The notes under the pieces: model-generated
Seen by the model: only the letters and a program-made list of their open reading frames with translations
Told to the model about the DNA's origin: nothing
Database searches by the model: none
Origin: Xenopus tropicalis
Lineage: Eukaryota; Chordata; Amphibia; Anura; Pipidae
Reading direction: 5' to 3'
Assembly (NCBI RefSeq): GCF_000004195.4
Contig: NC_030680.2
Location: 7,352,995-7,416,994 of the forward strand
DNA length: 64,000 nt
Part shown: piece by piece, positions 44,594-55,551 of the stretch
Layout: every line of letters starts with the position of its first letter
Numbering within the stretch: the first letter of the stretch is position 1
Program-made: the position numbers and the translations under genes

Positions 44594-45212
44594 TTCCCTG
44601 TATAACTCTAATATCCTTATCATTTACAGTAGGGGGTACATTATCCCTTATAATACATGAGTGATACTCAGAGTTCCCTGTATAACTCAGCCTGCAGCCT
44701 TGTGCCTTTATATGGGGGGCACAGAACCCCTCAGTGACTGCTAATATCCTTATCATTTACAGTAGGGGGTACATTATCCCTTATAATACATGAGTGATAC
44801 TCAGAGTTCCCTGTATAACTCAGCCTGCAGCCTTGTGCCTTTATATGGGGGGCACAGAACCCCTCAGTGACTGCTAATATCCTTATCATTTACAGTAGGG
44901 GGTACATTATCCCTTATAATACATGAGTGATACTCAGAGTTCCCTGTATAACTCAGCCTGCAGCCTTGTGCCTTTATATGGGGGGCACAGAACCCCTCAG
45001 TGACTGCTAATATCCTTATCATTTACAGTAGGGGGTACATTATCCCTTATAATACATGAGTGATACTCAGAGTTCCCTGTATAACTCAGCCTGCAGCCTT
45101 GTGCCTTTATATGGGGGGCACAGAACCCCTCAGTGACTGCTAATATCCTTATCATTTACAGTAGGGGGTACATTATCCCTTATAATACATGAGTGGTACT
45201 CAGAGTTCCCAG
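44594..45212 (+). repeat. 133-bp satellite, second array of the 130-bp family (about 4.6 units)
   Basis: gttccctgta at 44673 and 44806 gives a 133-bp period. Units are the same as at 3994 but consistently with gggggg instead of ggg before cacagaacccc. The first unit has an internal deletion (ataactctaatatccttatc). Confidence 0.95.
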
Positions 45213-46230
45213 CCTCAGTGAGTTTTCTCATTTCCCTGCAATAGAAGGAAACACATTGAGGAGAATAATAATGATAATAATTGTTCTATTCGGTTCCATT
45301 TATTCTCACAACCTTCCCCGGCGCTGAAATCCTTTTTCTTCTCCCTCATGTTCTCCTTAGCGGTTCCTTCAAGACAAATCTTCTCCGGGGCGAAGGATGC
45401 AAATGAGCCTCGTTAGTTTTTTCGGCGGTAAACATACGCCGCGTCAGGGCGTCTCGCTTAAGGGGACAGGGGCCCCGTCAGGAAGTGACAGTTTACATTA
45501 AGAGACCTCCATGCAGTCTCTGTATATGAATGACCTTTCGGAGAATTGCACTTATTACCCAAAAATACCCGCTCGGCTCTTACCTGCCCGGCTACGGCGT
45601 TTCCCACGTCCTCGACAAGCGGGAAATGTCTGAGAAACAGAGACATAGGATTTAACTAGTAGAAAAAAAAAATAGCGCCGCGGGCGTTCCAGACTAATTC
45701 AATTTTTTTTCTCATTACGTGGGGGATTTTTAAGACGAGGGTTGTCAACGCTAAGAGACCGAATGAGTTTTATTTCTTACAGCGGAATTAGCTTTGTATC
45801 CCACGGTTAGTAAGAGTTCATTAGAAGTGACTTCATTCACCGCCGAAGGGGGGGGGGGGCAATGGGAAACGTTGTCATTGTGGAGGTTCTGGAAGGATCT
45901 GAGGTTTCTTTCTTGGCATTTTAAAGGCAAAGTAAAACAGCAGATGAGAGCAAAATCCTCCTCAATTTCCTTTGAAGGCCTTGGTGACAGCTTTGACCAT
46001 TATAGATGGACGTTCTTGTGTGGTTGGGTTTGTCTAGATCACCTAGATTTCATTCTCTGAGCTGAGATAGAGACACCTAGATACAGGGTTTGGTGCATTA
46101 TGGGATATACAAAATATTTTTGGCATTTCGTGGAGATCCTGAAGAAGGTTGACTGATTTATTGTTACTTTTTAGTTCAGGTCCCCCCATAGAGGTCCAAC
46201 CTTTGACTAGAGCTCTCCTTAGCTAGTAAT
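45213..46230. other. unique island, strong conserved non-coding candidate
   Basis: 45240-45800 has no repeats and is rich in CpG and regulatory-like words (aggatgcaaatgagcctcgt, cggcggtaaacatacgccgc, ctcggctcttacctgcccgg, gcgccgcgggcgttccag) with poly-A/T tracts. 45800-46230 is ordinary. No exon found. Confidence 0.4.
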
Positions 46231-47209
46231 AAGGTTACAGATATATAGAAACATTGGGGTAACAGTCACCCCGCTATAGTTCCAGGGGTACCCAGGGCAC
46301 AAATAAGCACTCACCCCAAATCCCCCCCTAACTGGCCTTCAGGCTGGGCCCCCTTAGCCCATAACAAGGTTACAGATATATAGAAACATTGGGGTAACAG
46401 TCACCCCGCTATAGTTCCAGGGGTACCCAGGGCACAAATAAGCACTCACCCCAAATCCCCCCTAACTGGCCTTCAGGCTGGGCCCCCTTAGCCCATAACA
46501 AGGTTACAGATATATAGAAACATTGGGGTAACAGTCACCCCGCTATAGTTCCAGGGGTACCCAGGGCACAAATAAGCACTCACCCCAAATCCCCCCCTAA
46601 CTGGCCTTCAGGCTGGGCCCCCTTAGCCCATAACAAGGTTACAGATATATAGAAACATTGGGGTAACAGTCACCCCGCTATAGTTCCAGGGGTACCCAGG
46701 GCACAAATAAGCACTCACCCCAAATCCCCCCATAACTGGCCTTCAGGCTGGGCCCCCTTAGCCCATAACAAGGTTACAGATATATAGAAACATTGGGGTA
46801 ACAGTCACCCCGCTATAGTTCCAGGGGTACCCAGGGCACAAATAAGCACTCACCCCAAATCCCCCCTAACTGGCCTTCAGGCTGGGCCCCCTTAGCCCAT
46901 AACAAGGTTACAGATATATAGAAACATTGGGGTAACAGTCACCCCGCTATAGTTCCAGGGGTACCCAGGGCACAAATAAGCACTCACCCCAAATCCCCCC
47001 CTAACTGGCCTTCAGGCTGGGCCCCCTTAGCCCATAACAAGGTTACAGATATATAGAAACATTGGGGTAACAGTCACCCCGCTATAGTTCCAGGGGTACC
47101 CAGGGCACAAATAAGCACTCACCCCAAATCCCCCCTAACTGGCCTTCAGGCTGGGCCCCCTTAGCCCATAACAAGGTTACAGATATATAGAAACATTGGG
47201 GTAACAGTC
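46231..47209 (+). repeat. 135-bp satellite, array A (about 7.3 units)
   Basis: aaggttacagatatatagaa recurs every 134-135 bp (46231, 46366, 46500 and so on). Units are nearly identical; the main variation is ccccc/cccccc length. Ends at ggtaacagtc before unique ggggccccttag. Confidence 0.97.
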
Positions 47210-48472
47210 GGGGCCCCTTAGTTCATTCATTCAGCCACAGTTCTAGGAATATCTAAGGCAGCACATAAGTGTCTGCTTTAAACTATTTGCTGAAATGTAC
47301 GGTGCAACTGTAACTAGATGCTCTATAGCTGCACAGCTGAATGTGTGTATAACTGCAGGTAAGTCTGTGCTGGGAGACCCTTTCTGGCCCACAGGGGGCA
47401 CTATACATGTTTGCCCCTCTCGTTGGGTTATTATGTCGCAGTGGGAGGGAATATCCCGCTGATCCACATTCCTGCCCTTCGCCTTGAACAAATTAATTGA
47501 ACAGAATCCCACAGTGTCGCAATAATATCTATATACAGTGGGTCGGACCTCTTCCTCCTCCCTCCTTTTTAGCAGCTCTGCCCCCTTTACATCATAGCCC
47601 CACCCCCTCCATGTCATAGCCCTGCCCATTTTCTGGTCCTGTCCCCTATCTCCACATCACTGGCCACGAAAAAGATGGCAACCCTATCACAATGCCCTCG
47701 AGTCTCAATGGCACCGATGGCATTGTAATTGCATAATGCACAATTGATTACTTTGATGTCATGATGATGACATTGTGAGGTCATTGTGATGTCATATCAG
47801 TGCCAATATCTCCGTTATATCACAATGACAGGAACGTTTTCCCTAAGTGCGTGCTTCAAACCCAACATGTCGAACATTTGAGCCACTTGGCTCAAGAAAA
47901 GCTTATAGTTATGTGAAGCCCCTATCCAAATGGCCAATCTCCAAATGTCCCCCTAACCGACCATCAAGCTGGGCCTTCAGATGTTTCTCTGAAGAACAAA
48001 GAGGCATCTTCTTGAAATCCCACCCTAACCGGCCTACAGCCTGGCCCCGTAGGTACCGCTTCCTTGGAGGCCCAGCCGGCCAGTGTGGGAACCACTGCCC
48101 AAGATCAGAAGTGAATAGAAATCTAGTCTGGCCGAGACAGCACTTTCCTTCATAAAGGACAACATGGAGGTCATTGGAGGAGATAAATGAGACGGGACGG
48201 ATTTGCTGAAGACCAAATTCATCAAGCGGTTTCTAATTAAAAGTTAGCATCTATTGGGAGCAAATATTAGGTGGTTGCTATGGGATAGCTGATATATATC
48301 GCTAGACTGATAAGAGCCACGATGCTTATCTGCGGTGAAGGAACCAGAACTGGGTTTGGGCCAATGGTCACTTTTGTATCAGCAGAATAAACCTTGCAGC
48401 CGGGACTGGAGCACTGCTGGGCATATGGAAGGCTTCGGGCTTGTGTTCTGTATGGGTCATAGGCACAGTTAC
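47210..48472. other. unique sequence
   Basis: No tandem structure except short gatgtcat/gatgacat words near 47760-47800. Segments at 47930-48060 faintly resemble the 135-bp satellite (ccctaaccgaccatcaagct, ggcctacagcctggcccc), possibly ancient relatives. No exon. Confidence 0.4.
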
Positions 48473-48529
48473 TGTGCAGGCTATGAGCAAACTTAGGGGG
48501 CTGTTCCTGCTGAATTGTGCTTAGTACAG
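48473..48529 (-). repeat. 94-bp satellite, array 4 left stub
   Basis: gcaggctatgagcaaactta through gtgcttagtacag, cut by the CR1 insertion. tacag (48525-48529) is the left target copy. Confidence 0.93.
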
Positions 48530-49594
48530 TATTATGAGTAATGTATCAGTGTTTGCAGATGACACAAAACTCTGCAGACCAGTCAATTCTATCCAGGATG
48601 TGACATCCCTGCAGCAGGATCTTGACCAACTGGCAATCTGGGCAGCTAAGTGGCAGATGAGATTTAATGTGGATAAATGTAAGGTCATGCACCTGGGATG
48701 TAAAAATATGCAAGCCCCGTATAACCTTAATGGGACTGCACTAGGCAAATCCATAATGGAGAAGGATCTTGGAGTCCTTGTAGATAATAAACTTGGCTGT
48801 AGCAAGCAATGCCAGGCAGCAGCTGCAAGGGCAAACAAGGTTCTGAGCTGTATTAAAAGGGGTATAGATTCACGGGAGGAGGGGGTTATTCTTCCCCTTT
48901 ACAGAGCACTGGTAAGGCCCCATCTAGAATATGCTGTTCAGTTTTGGTCTCCAGTGCTCAAACGGGACATTATTGAGTTAGAGAGGGTCCAGAGAAGGGC
49001 AACTAAGCTGGTAAAGGGTATGGAAAGTCTCGGTTATGAAGAAAGACTGGCCAAGTTGGGTCTGTTTACACTGGAGAAGAGGCGCTTAAGAGGGGACATG
49101 ATAACTATGTATAAATATATAAGGGGATCATATAATAACCTCTCTAATGCTTTATTTACCAGTAGGTCCTTCCAACGGACACGAGGGCACCCACTCCGTT
49201 TAGAAGAAGGGAGGTTCCATTTAAATATTCGGAAAGGATTTTTTACAGTGAGAGCTGTGAAGTTCTGGAATTCCCTCCCCGAATCAGTCGTACTGGCTGA
49301 TACATTATATAACTTTAAGAAGGGGCTGGATGGATTCTTAGCAAGTGAGGGAATACACGGTTATGGGAGATAGCTCTTAGTACAAGTTGATACAGGGACT
49401 GGTCCGATTGCCATCTTGGAGTCAGGAAGGAATTTTTTCCCCTCTGAGGCAAATTAGAGAGGCTTCAGATGGGGTTTTTTGCCTTCCTCTGGATCAACTT
49501 GTAGTTAGGCAGGTTAGGTATAGGCATTATGGTTGAACTTGATGGACGTATGTCTTTTTTCAACCCAACTTACTATGTTACTATGTTACTATGT
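48530..49594 (+). mobile_element. young 5'-truncated CR1 LINE inserted in the 94-bp satellite
   Basis: Begins inside ORF2, runs through an intact C-terminal reading frame and 3' UTR (cttgatggacgtatgtcttt), and ends in tandem ttactatg octamers, the CR1-type 3' tail. A 5-bp duplication tacag flanks it (48525-48529 and 49595-49599), and the satellite continues in register on both sides. Over 548 bp it differs from the copy at 63453-64000 at eight positions with no indels (about 1.5%). Confidence 0.93.
48534..49373 (+). CDS. CR1 ORF2 C-terminal fragment (partial reverse transcriptase and C-terminal domain)
   Basis: 279 codons open from an in-frame internal ATG to TAG. The first residues carry the RT active-site box FADD (SVFADDTKLC). 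Then come the CR1 landmarks KCKVMHLG, EKDLGVLVDNKL, RPHLEYAVQFWSPV, RRATKLVKG, LEKRRLRGDMITMYKYI and FFTVRAVKFWNSLPESV. Full CR1 ORF2 also has an N-terminal endonuclease and RT fingers/palm, all missing because of 5' truncation, so no active enzyme is expected. The ATG is an internal methionine, not an evolved start. The lack of stops reflects youth rather than selection. Confidence 0.92.
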   Translation: MSNVSVFADDTKLCRPVNSIQDVTSLQQDLDQLAIWAAKWQMRFNVDKCKVMHLGCKNMQAPYNLNGTALGKSIMEKDLGVLVDNKLGCSKQCQAAAARANKVLSCIKRGIDSREEGVILPLYRALVRPHLEYAVQFWSPVLKRDIIELERVQRRATKLVKGMESLGYEERLAKLGLFTLEKRRLRGDMITMYKYIRGSYNNLSNALFTSRSFQRTRGHPLRLEEGRFHLNIRKGFFTVRAVKFWNSLPESVVLADTLYNFKKGLDGFLASEGIHGYGR

Positions 49595-50433
49595 TACAGG
49601 GGAATCCCTATGCTGCTATTGTTTTATGGTATCTCTCTGTACAGGCTATGAGAAAACTTAGGGGCTGTTCCTGCTGAATTGTGCTTAGTACAGGGGAATC
49701 CCTATGTGCCATAGTTTTATGGTATCTCTCTGTACAGGCTATGAGCAAACTTAGGGGGCTGTTCCTGCTGAATTGTGCTTAGTACAGGGGAATCCCTATG
49801 TGCCATAGTTTTATGGTATCTCTCTGTACAGGCTATGGGCAAACTTAGGGGGCTGTTCCTGCTGAATTGTGCTTAGTACAGGGGAATCCCTATGCTGCTA
49901 TTGTTTTATGGTATCTCTCTGTACAGGCTATGAGAAAACTTAGGGGCTGTTCCTGCTGAATTGTGCTTAGTACAGGGGAATCCCTATGTGCCATAGTTTT
50001 ATGGTATCTCTCTGTACAGGCTATGGGCAAACTTATGGGGCTGTTCCTGCTGAATTGTGCTTAGTACAGGGGAATCCCTATGTGCCATAGTTTTATGGTG
50101 TCTCTCTGTACAGGCTATGGGCAAACTTAGGGGGCTGTTCCTGCTGAATTGTGCTTAGTACAGAGGAATCCCTATGTGCCATAGTTTTATGGTATCTCTC
50201 TGTACAGGCTATGGGCAAACTTAGGGGGCTGTTCCTGCTGAATTGTGCTTAGTACAGGGGAATCCCTATGTGCCATAGTTTTATGGTATCTCTCTGTACA
50301 GGCTATGAGCAAACTTAGGGGGCTGTTCCTGCTGAATTGTGCTTAGTACAGGGGAATCCCTATGTGCCATAGTTTTATGGTATCTCTCTGTACAGGCTAT
50401 GAGCAAACTTAGGGGGCTGTTCCTGCTGAATTG
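49595..50433 (-). repeat. 94-bp satellite, array 4 main part (about 9 units, inverted)
   Basis: Minus orientation. A variant unit (tgctgctattg, ctatgagaaaactta) at 49611 recurs at 49893, exactly three units (282 bp) later, showing a higher-order duplication. Ends mid-unit at ctgaattg. Confidence 0.97.
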
Positions 50434-51022
50434 GTGGGATGCATTATTCCCTATATATAATTCCCTTTAGTTTCAGTATTCAAAAAAAGCACAAAGTCCT
50501 TGTATTTATCCCTCTGGACATGCAGTATAACGTTAGGTTAATACACAGAATTACCCCACAAACTGCCCCCCTAGGTCTAATCCCTAATGAGTTAACCCAT
50601 TGCTGACGGCCCAGTAGAAGGGCAGATACAGTTGCCCCTGAGCGGGACGGTACCCAGAGATACAGTTTTTACGAGGGTCGTTATCTTCCCAGACGAGCCG
50701 AATACAAATGAAATAATATGAATTCCTGCAGCTGCCGCAGATCCCTCTAATCACCTCCCTTTTGTTAATAATCCCCCCGCGGCAGCGAGACGGATAGAAT
50801 ATCTGCTGGGGAAAATCTGCCGCAATCCCGTTAAAAATTAGAGAGATCATGTTTTATACAGACACTCAGGAAAGCTGAATTGCATTGGGCCCCATACTGT
50901 GTATTCTTTATATATAGCCACAATATGGGGGTCTGTGGCCTACAGTCTAGAAATCTAATTTTTGCTCATCTATTCACTGTAAGAACATTCAGAGTGTGAA
51001 TTCTACTGCACAAAGTCAATCC
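50434..51022. other. unique island between inverted satellite arrays, candidate conserved element
   Basis: A 589-bp single-copy segment flanked by a minus array on the left and a plus array on the right. 50570-50850 has CpGs and ATTA/TAAT words (ctgccgcagatccctctaat, ttgttaataatccccccgcg, ccgttaaaaattagagag). Confidence 0.35.
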
Positions 51023-53741
51023 AGCACAATTCAGCAGGAACAGCCATCTAAGTTTGCCCATAGCCTGTACAGAGAGATACCATAAAACTATGGCACATAG
51101 GGATTCCCCTGTACTAAGCACAATTCAGCAGGAACAGCCCCCTAAGTTTGCTCATAGCCTGTACAGAGAGATACCATAAAACTATGGCACATAGGGATTC
51201 CCCTGTACTAAGCACAATTCAGCAGGAACAGCCCCCTAAGTTTGCTCATAGCCTGTACAGAGAGATACCATAAAACTATGGCACATAGGGATTCCCCTGT
51301 ACTAAGCACAATTCAGCAGGAACAGCCCCCTAAGTTTGCTCATAGCCTGTACAGAGAGATACCATAAAACTATGGCACATAGGGATTCCCCTGTACTAAG
51401 CACAATTCAGCAGGAACAGCCCCCTAAGTTTGCTCATAGTCTGTACCGAGAGATACCATAAAACTATGGCACATAGGGATTCCCCTGTACTAAGCACAAT
51501 TCAACAGGAACAGCCCCCTAAGTTTGCTCATAGCCTGTACCGAGAGATACCATAAAACTATGGCACATAGGGATTCCCCTGTACTAAGCACAATTCAGCA
51601 GGAACAGCCCCCTAAGTTTGCTCATAGCCTGTACAGAGAGATACCATAAAACTATGGCACATATGGATTCCCCTGTACTAAGCACAATTCAGCAGGAACA
51701 GCCCCCTAAGTTTGCCCATAGCCTGTACAGAGAGATACCATAAAACTATGGCACATAGGGATTCCCCTGTACTAAGCACAATTCAGCAGGAACAGCCCTG
51801 TAAGTTTGCTCATAGCCTGTACAGAGAGATACCATAAAACCATGGCACATAGGGATTTCCCTGTACTAAGCACAATTCAGCAGGAACAGCCCCCTAAGTT
51901 TGCTCATAGCCTGTACAGAGAGATACCATAAAACTATGGCACATAGGGATTCCCCTGTACTAAGCACAATTCAGCAGGAACAGCCCCCTAAGTTTGCTCA
52001 TAGCCTGTACAGAGAGATACCATAAAACTATGGCACATAGGGATTCCCCTGTACTAAGCACAATTCAGCAGGAACAGCCCCCTAAGTTTGCTCATAGCCT
52101 GTACAGAGAGATACCATAAAACCATGTCACATAGGGATTCCCCTGTACTAAGCACAATTCAGCAGGAACAGCCTCCTAAGTTTGCTCATAGCCTGTACAG
52201 AGAGATAGCATAAAACTATGGCACATAGGGATTCCTCTGTACTAAGCACAATTCAGCAGGAACAGCCCCCTAAGTTTGCTCATAGCCTGTACAGAGAGAT
52301 AGCATAAAACTATGGCACATAGGGATTCCTCTGTACTAAGCACAATTCAGCAGGAACAGCCCCCTAAGTTTGCTCATAGCCTGTACAGAGAGATACCATA
52401 AAACCATGTCACATAGGGATTCCCCTGTACTAAGCACAATTCAGCAGGAACAGCCCCCTAAGTTTGCTCATAGCCTGTACAGAGAGATACCATAAAACCA
52501 TGTCACATAGGGATTCCCCTGTACTAAGCGCAATTCAGCAGGAACAGCCCCCTAAGTTTGCTCATAGCCTGTACAGAGAGATACCATAAAACCATGTCAC
52601 ATAGGGATTCCCCTGTACTAAGCACAATTCAGCAGGAACAGCCTCCTAAGTTTGCTCATAGCCTGTACAGAGAGATAGCATAAAACTATGGCACATAGGG
52701 ATTCCTCTATACTAAGCACAATTCAGCAGGAACAGCCTCCTAAGTTTGCTCATAGCCTGTACAGAGAGATAGCATAAAACTATGGCACATAGGGATTCCC
52801 CTGTACTAAGCACAATTCAGCAGGAACAGCCCCCTAAGTTTGCTCATAGCCTGTACAGGGAGATAAAACTATGGCACATAGGGATTCCCCTGTACTAAGC
52901 ACAATTCAGCAGGAACAGCCCCCCTAAGTTTGCTCATAGCCTGTACAGAGAGATACCATAAAACTATGGCACATAGGGATTCCCCTGTACTAAGCACAAT
53001 TCAGCAGGAACAGCCCCCTAAGTTTGCTCATAGCCTGTACAGAGAGATACCATAAAACTATGGCACATAGGGATTCCCCTGTACTAAGCACAATTCAGCA
53101 GGAACAGCCCCCTAAGTTTGCTCATAGCCTGTACAGAGAGATACCATAAAACTATGGCACATAGGGATTCCCCTGTACTAAGCACAATTCAGCAGGAACA
53201 GCCCCCTAAGTTTGCTCATAGCCTGTACAGAGAGATACCATAAAACTATGGCACATAGGGATTCCCCTGTACTAAGCACAATTCAGCAGGAACAGCCCCC
53301 TAAGTTTGCCCATAGCCTGTACAGAGAGATACCATAAAACTATGGCACATAGGGATTCCCCTGTACTAAGCACAATTCAGCAGGAACAGCCCCCTAAGTT
53401 TGCTCATAGCCTGTACAGAGAGATACCATAAAACTATGGCACATAGGGATTCCCCTGTACTAAGCACAATTCAGCAGGAACAGCCCCCTAAGTTTGCTCA
53501 TAGCCTGTACAGAGAGATACCATAAAACTATGGCACATAGGGATTCCCCTGTACTAAGCACAATTCAGCAGGAACAGCCCCCTAAGTTTGCTCATAGCCT
53601 GTACAGAGAGATACCATAAAACTATGGCACATAGGGATTCCCCTGTACTAAGCACAATTCAGCAGGAACAGCCCCCTAAGTTTGCTCATAGCCTGTACAG
53701 AGAGATACCATAAAACTATGGCACATAGGGATTCCCTGTAC
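51023..53741 (+). repeat. 94-bp satellite, array 5 (about 29 units, the largest)
   Basis: Plus orientation. Mostly single-base variants, with one unit 9 bp short near 52860. Variant types A (accatgtcac) and B (agatagcat with attcctctgt) mark a multi-unit duplication: the A-B pair at 52121 recurs at 52591, exactly 470 bp (5 units) on. The type-B change destroys the GGGATTCCCC word. Confidence 0.97.
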
Positions 53742-54555
53742 AAAAATCAACCACATCCACTGCCATTGCACCCCTTGCTTGAAGGAAACTCAACTGCAGA
53801 TGCAGGAGGATTCTCCAGCATTAGCCGCTGGCCAGTATGGGTGGAGCAACGCGTCTACCCATACCCATAAAGGTTTATGTTCCCTTTAAAAGTTGGTTCT
53901 GACTTATTGGGGATGTGGAGGCTGCAATGTCACGGTGACCACCCCGCTATTCCCGGCCCCCGTTTCTCCTCTCTCCCATCCGAATGTCTTTCTTTTTGCC
54001 TTTATTTCTAACAATTCGGAATGAGCGCGCGTGGCCTCGGGGGCCCTAAATGGAAATACACCGGATCTGAATAACGAGCGGCGGTTTGATGTCTCTAAGT
54101 GATGCAGAACCAACATTGACTGGACCTTCAAATCATTAGGAGGTCGTTTTCTCCTAATTCGGCCGTTTCTATTTGATCTACGAAAAAATAAAGCAAAAAA
54201 AAAAAAAATCTAATTTTCTGCTTGTTTCCGACCGGAGAGGACTTTCTACTTTCCGCTCGTCTCTGCTTTATTCTCGGCGCTCTCGGTGGGGCGCACAGGG
54301 GCTCAGGTTTAATGATGGCTTCTCCCCGGCACAGCCGGCGAGTGGAGAGGAGCTCTCGGCCCTGGCGGATTCATTGGTATTTTGGATCAGTGTGAGGGGC
54401 CACAGTACGGGAGGGAGACCAAGTGGAGCGGCTACAGGCGGCGCTATGGGTCAGGCGAGGATACTGGGGCATCTGTAGAATCACAATTGCATTCAAAGCT
54501 GTACTGGGAGAGATAAACAGCACCCTCTAGGGGTCATTTATTAAATGCAGGTCTC
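53742..54555. other. unique island, candidate conserved non-coding element
   Basis: 53900-54470 is repeat-free and CpG-retaining (gaatgagcgcgcgtggcctc, gaataacgagcggcggtttg, cctaattcggccgtttc) with one poly-A tract at 54196-54209. The 101-codon frame at 54173 has no domain. Confidence 0.35.
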
Positions 54556-55235
54556 CAAAGGTCTCCAAAATGGAGCACAGTGACCTACCCCTCCCAATGA
54601 ATACAGTGCTGCCTACATTTGGGCTTTGATGGCAACTGTTCCCTCACTGGGTAAAGAGCTAAGTGTAATACCTCCCATGGCACCCAGAAAAGTGGCACCC
54701 TCACTGCCAGTGCCACCCTGACTGCCAGTGTCTTCAAAATAGAACACAGAGACCAACCCCCCCTCCCCATGAATACAGTGCTGCCTACATTTGGAATTTG
54801 ATGCCAACTCTTCCCTCACTGGGTAAAGTGCTAAGTGTAATAACTCCCATGGCACCCAGAAAAGTGGCACCCTGGCACCCTCACTGCCAGTGTCTTCAAA
54901 ATGGAACACAGAGACCAACCCCCCCATGAATACAGTGCTGCCTACATTTGGAATTTGATGCCAACTGTTCCCTCACTGGGTAAAGAGCTAAGTGTAATAC
55001 CTCCCATGGCACCCAGAAAAGTGGCACCCTGGCACCCTCACTGCCAGTGCCACCCTCACTGTCAGTGTCTCCAAAATGGAACACAGAGACCAACCCCCCC
55101 TCCCCATGAATACAGTGCTGCCTACATTTGGAATTTGATGCCAACTGTTCCCTCACTGGGTAAAGTGCTAAGTGTAATACCTCCCATGGCACCCAGAAAA
55201 GTAGCACCCTGGCACCCTCACTGCCAGTGCCACCC
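54556..55235 (+). repeat. tandem array of a 157-180-bp unit (4 copies)
   Basis: gaatacagtgctgcctacat occurs at 54599, 54771, 54928 and 55108. Length differences come from varying numbers of the short subrepeat tggcaccctcactgccag. Frames on both strands follow the repeat and are not genes. Confidence 0.92.
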
Positions 55236-55481
55236 ACTCTCCCCATTTGCAGTCCTGACATATTTCATGGAGGTATCTGATTTGTATGAATCACCTTTAG
55301 GGACTGAGCCCCCCATTTGCCCAACTTTATGGTGTTTTCTGTTCATTCACCTTCCCCCCTTCCTCACTAAATAACTGCTAATCGGTCCCTCGTTTGGCTA
55401 ATTAGTACACAATCTTTTCTGTAGCCCGAAGCCTCCATTCTAGGAGGTCTTGTTACAATAACTGGCTAATCAGAGTTAAGG
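55236..55481. other. unique sequence
   Basis: Nothing recognised. Confidence 0.45.
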
Positions 55482-55535
55482 TCCCCATGCACGGGCCGAT
55501 TGTAGCTGCCGATATTGTTCCCTTGGACCAATTCT
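55482..55535. mobile_element. short 'ccatacacgggcc' element end
   Basis: ccccatgcacgggccgattg, tagctgccgatattgttccc: a terminal fragment only, next to the satellite array. Confidence 0.65.
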
Positions 55536-55551
55536 GAGTCATTTTTCATTT

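Noticed and set aside
46231..47209. Centromeric satellite
   Set aside because: Arrays are short (about 1 kb) and scattered among unique DNA; nothing indicates centromere function.
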